Shown here: piece by piece, positions 63,041 through 64,000 of the stretch | How the letters are laid out: the number at the start of each line of letters is the position of its first letter | Position numbering within the stretch: the first letter of the stretch is position 1 | Assembly (NCBI GenBank): GCA_023394875.1 | Contig: JAEXAB010000003.1 | Coordinates: 1-64,000 of the forward strand | Reading direction: 5' to 3' | DNA from: Bacillota bacterium | Lineage (GTDB): Bacteria > Bacillota > Clostridia > Christensenellales > DTU072 | Length of the DNA: 64,000 bases | Program-made: the position numbers and the translations under genes | The notes under the pieces: generated by a model | Database searches by the model: none | Told to the model about the DNA's origin: nothing | Seen by the model: the letters and a program-made list of their open reading frames with translations, nothing else

Positions 63041-64000
63041 ATGACATCACAAGAGAGATTAGCAGAATTAAAAAGAAAACGTGAAGGTTATGTGGCTTCC
63101 AGTAAAGAAAATAATATGTATGAGGGTACAAAAAAGATTTTAACCGATATGTACCCTGATACTGCTCATTTCATATATGAGTTGCTTCAAAATGCGGAAG
63201 ATATGAATGCTACATCGGTCAGTTTTGCTTTACGAGATGACAGACTTGTTTTTACTCATAACGGTACAAAGCGAGATTTTGTTATTGAAGATATTGACGC
63301 TATTACGAGCATTGGAAATAACAGTTTAAAAAGAGACGACAAAACGAGCATTGGGAAGTTTGGCGTTGGCTTTAAGGCGGTTTATTCTTATACTCAAACG
63401 CCAGAAATTCATTCTGGTGAATATAGTTTCAAAATTGTCGATATGTTCGTCCCGACAGATGAAGGAGTAGAACAAAAATCCAAAACTGGTGAAACACAGT
63501 TTGTTTTCCCATTTGATCATAAAACTAAGTCAAAAGAACAGGCACAAAAAGAGATTAAAGAAGGTTTGGTCCAGTTGGACGAAAACTCTATTCTTTTCTT
63601 GAAAAATATTCATCAAATTGTTTTCAGTTTGCCAGATAAAACTCGTGGTGGAGTAAAATTAGAAGATATAGATGACAATTTGAAACGTATTATTAAAGTT
63701 GATGCGAAAAACGGAAAACGGACTAGCACATATTGGTACAAATTTACAAAACAATGTAATATTTCTTCTAGCGGAGAGTTTATTACTTGCCCTGTTTCAA
63801 TAGCATATAAAATGAATGTAGAAAATGGGGATAAAGGGGGAACCATTAATGCGGACTGTTCCTTAAAAGGAAATGTGTGTATTTATTTTCCTGCTGCTAA
63901 AGAAGATAGCCATTTGCATTTTCATATTAATGCCCCTTTTGCTTCAACTGTTGCTCGCGATAGTGTAAGAGATTGCGAAGAGAATAACGAACTTATTTCT
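63041..64000 (+). CDS. Sacsin-like GHKL ATPase (partial, cut by the window end)
   Basis: The ATG at 63041 opens a frame that is still open at 64000 (320 codons visible). The N-terminus holds the GHKL ATP site: HFIYELLQNAEDMNATSVSF (N-box), a glycine-poor RLVFTHNG, and SIGKFGVGFKAVYSY (G2 box). The arrangement matches the sacsin N-terminal ATPase-like domain seen in large bacterial proteins, often with a C-terminal DUF3883. The rest is beyond the window, so the nuclease or effector part cannot be judged. Start one base after the SNF2-gene stop. Confidence 0.88.
   Translation, partial: MTSQERLAELKRKREGYVASSKENNMYEGTKKILTDMYPDTAHFIYELLQNAEDMNATSVSFALRDDRLVFTHNGTKRDFVIEDIDAITSIGNNSLKRDDKTSIGKFGVGFKAVYSYTQTPEIHSGEYSFKIVDMFVPTDEGVEQKSKTGETQFVFPFDHKTKSKEQAQKEIKEGLVQLDENSILFLKNIHQIVFSLPDKTRGGVKLEDIDDNLKRIIKVDAKNGKRTSTYWYKFTKQCNISSSGEFITCPVSIAYKMNVENGDKGGTINADCSLKGNVCIYFPAAKEDSHLHFHINAPFASTVARDSVRDCEENNELIS

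Noticed and set aside
53926..64000. Classical DISARM system
   Set aside because: SNF2-like helicase and methyltransferase are present, but no DUF1998 (DrmB) or phospholipase D (DrmC) gene is seen, and Mod/Res have type III features.

Overview
The window reads as low-GC Firmicutes DNA, most likely an uncultured gut Clostridia. Evidence: AGGAGG-type ribosome sites, TTGNNN-17-TATAAT promoters, Firmicutes gene orders (rpmB / asp23-fakA-recG; comM-dprA-topA-trmFO-hslV-hslU; murB-whiA-dnaE), a BspA-like leucine-rich surface lipoprotein with InlB-type repeats, and single-membrane style signal peptides. No species can be named from the sequence alone.

Chromosomal part (1 to about 34,316). A three-tRNA cluster (Gly, Cys, Leu) is followed on the minus strand by a HisZ-like class II synthetase paralog and a 2001-residue BspA-like lipoprotein; then recG, fakA and an Asp23/Gls24 gene, divergent from rpmB. 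A bidirectional terminator separates rpmB from a long minus-strand housekeeping run: comM, dprA, topA, trmFO, hslV, hslU, hisS, thioredoxin, cysteine desulfurase, IscU/NifU. Next come a secreted/anchored 686-residue protein and, divergently, a three-gene SsuA/ThiY-type ABC importer whose permease gene converges on and overlaps a YkvI-type membrane protein gene. The murB-whiA-dnaE run closes the chromosomal part.

Accessory part (about 34,317 to the window end). A large serine recombinase gene sits at the left edge, beside a 143-bp nested dyad. A tight seven-gene minus-strand operon (42,766 down to 36,417) encodes a probable ABC-three-component (ABC-3C) conflict system, a small HTH regulator, a DUF4238 protein, a HEPN protein whose frame is broken at a T7 run, and a 424-residue unknown protein. 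On the plus strand, 42,954 to 52,643 holds a module that looks like an integrated filamentous (inovirus-like) phage or a relative: small early proteins, a sigma-like regulator, a run of signal-peptide/membrane proteins with Ig-like features, a membrane P-loop (Zot/pI-like) protein and an HUH rolling-circle Rep, followed by strong GC-rich hairpins that could be an origin or packaging signal. A SLOG protein and an XRE regulator form the border to a second defence block (53,926 to 64,000+): HTH, ApeA-like HEPN protein, type III-like Mod and Res, a SNF2-like helicase and the start of a sacsin-like GHKL ATPase, all overlapping or nearly touching. The right end of the accessory region lies outside the window.

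The most unusual parts are the phage-like module (no conjugation genes; HUH Rep plus membrane ATPase plus exported Ig-like proteins, two of which end exactly after what looks like the first strand of a Big_2 domain), the frameshifted HEPN gene inside the ABC-3C operon, and the type III / SNF2 / sacsin-like combination. All functional calls come from motif reading by eye; no database search was possible.
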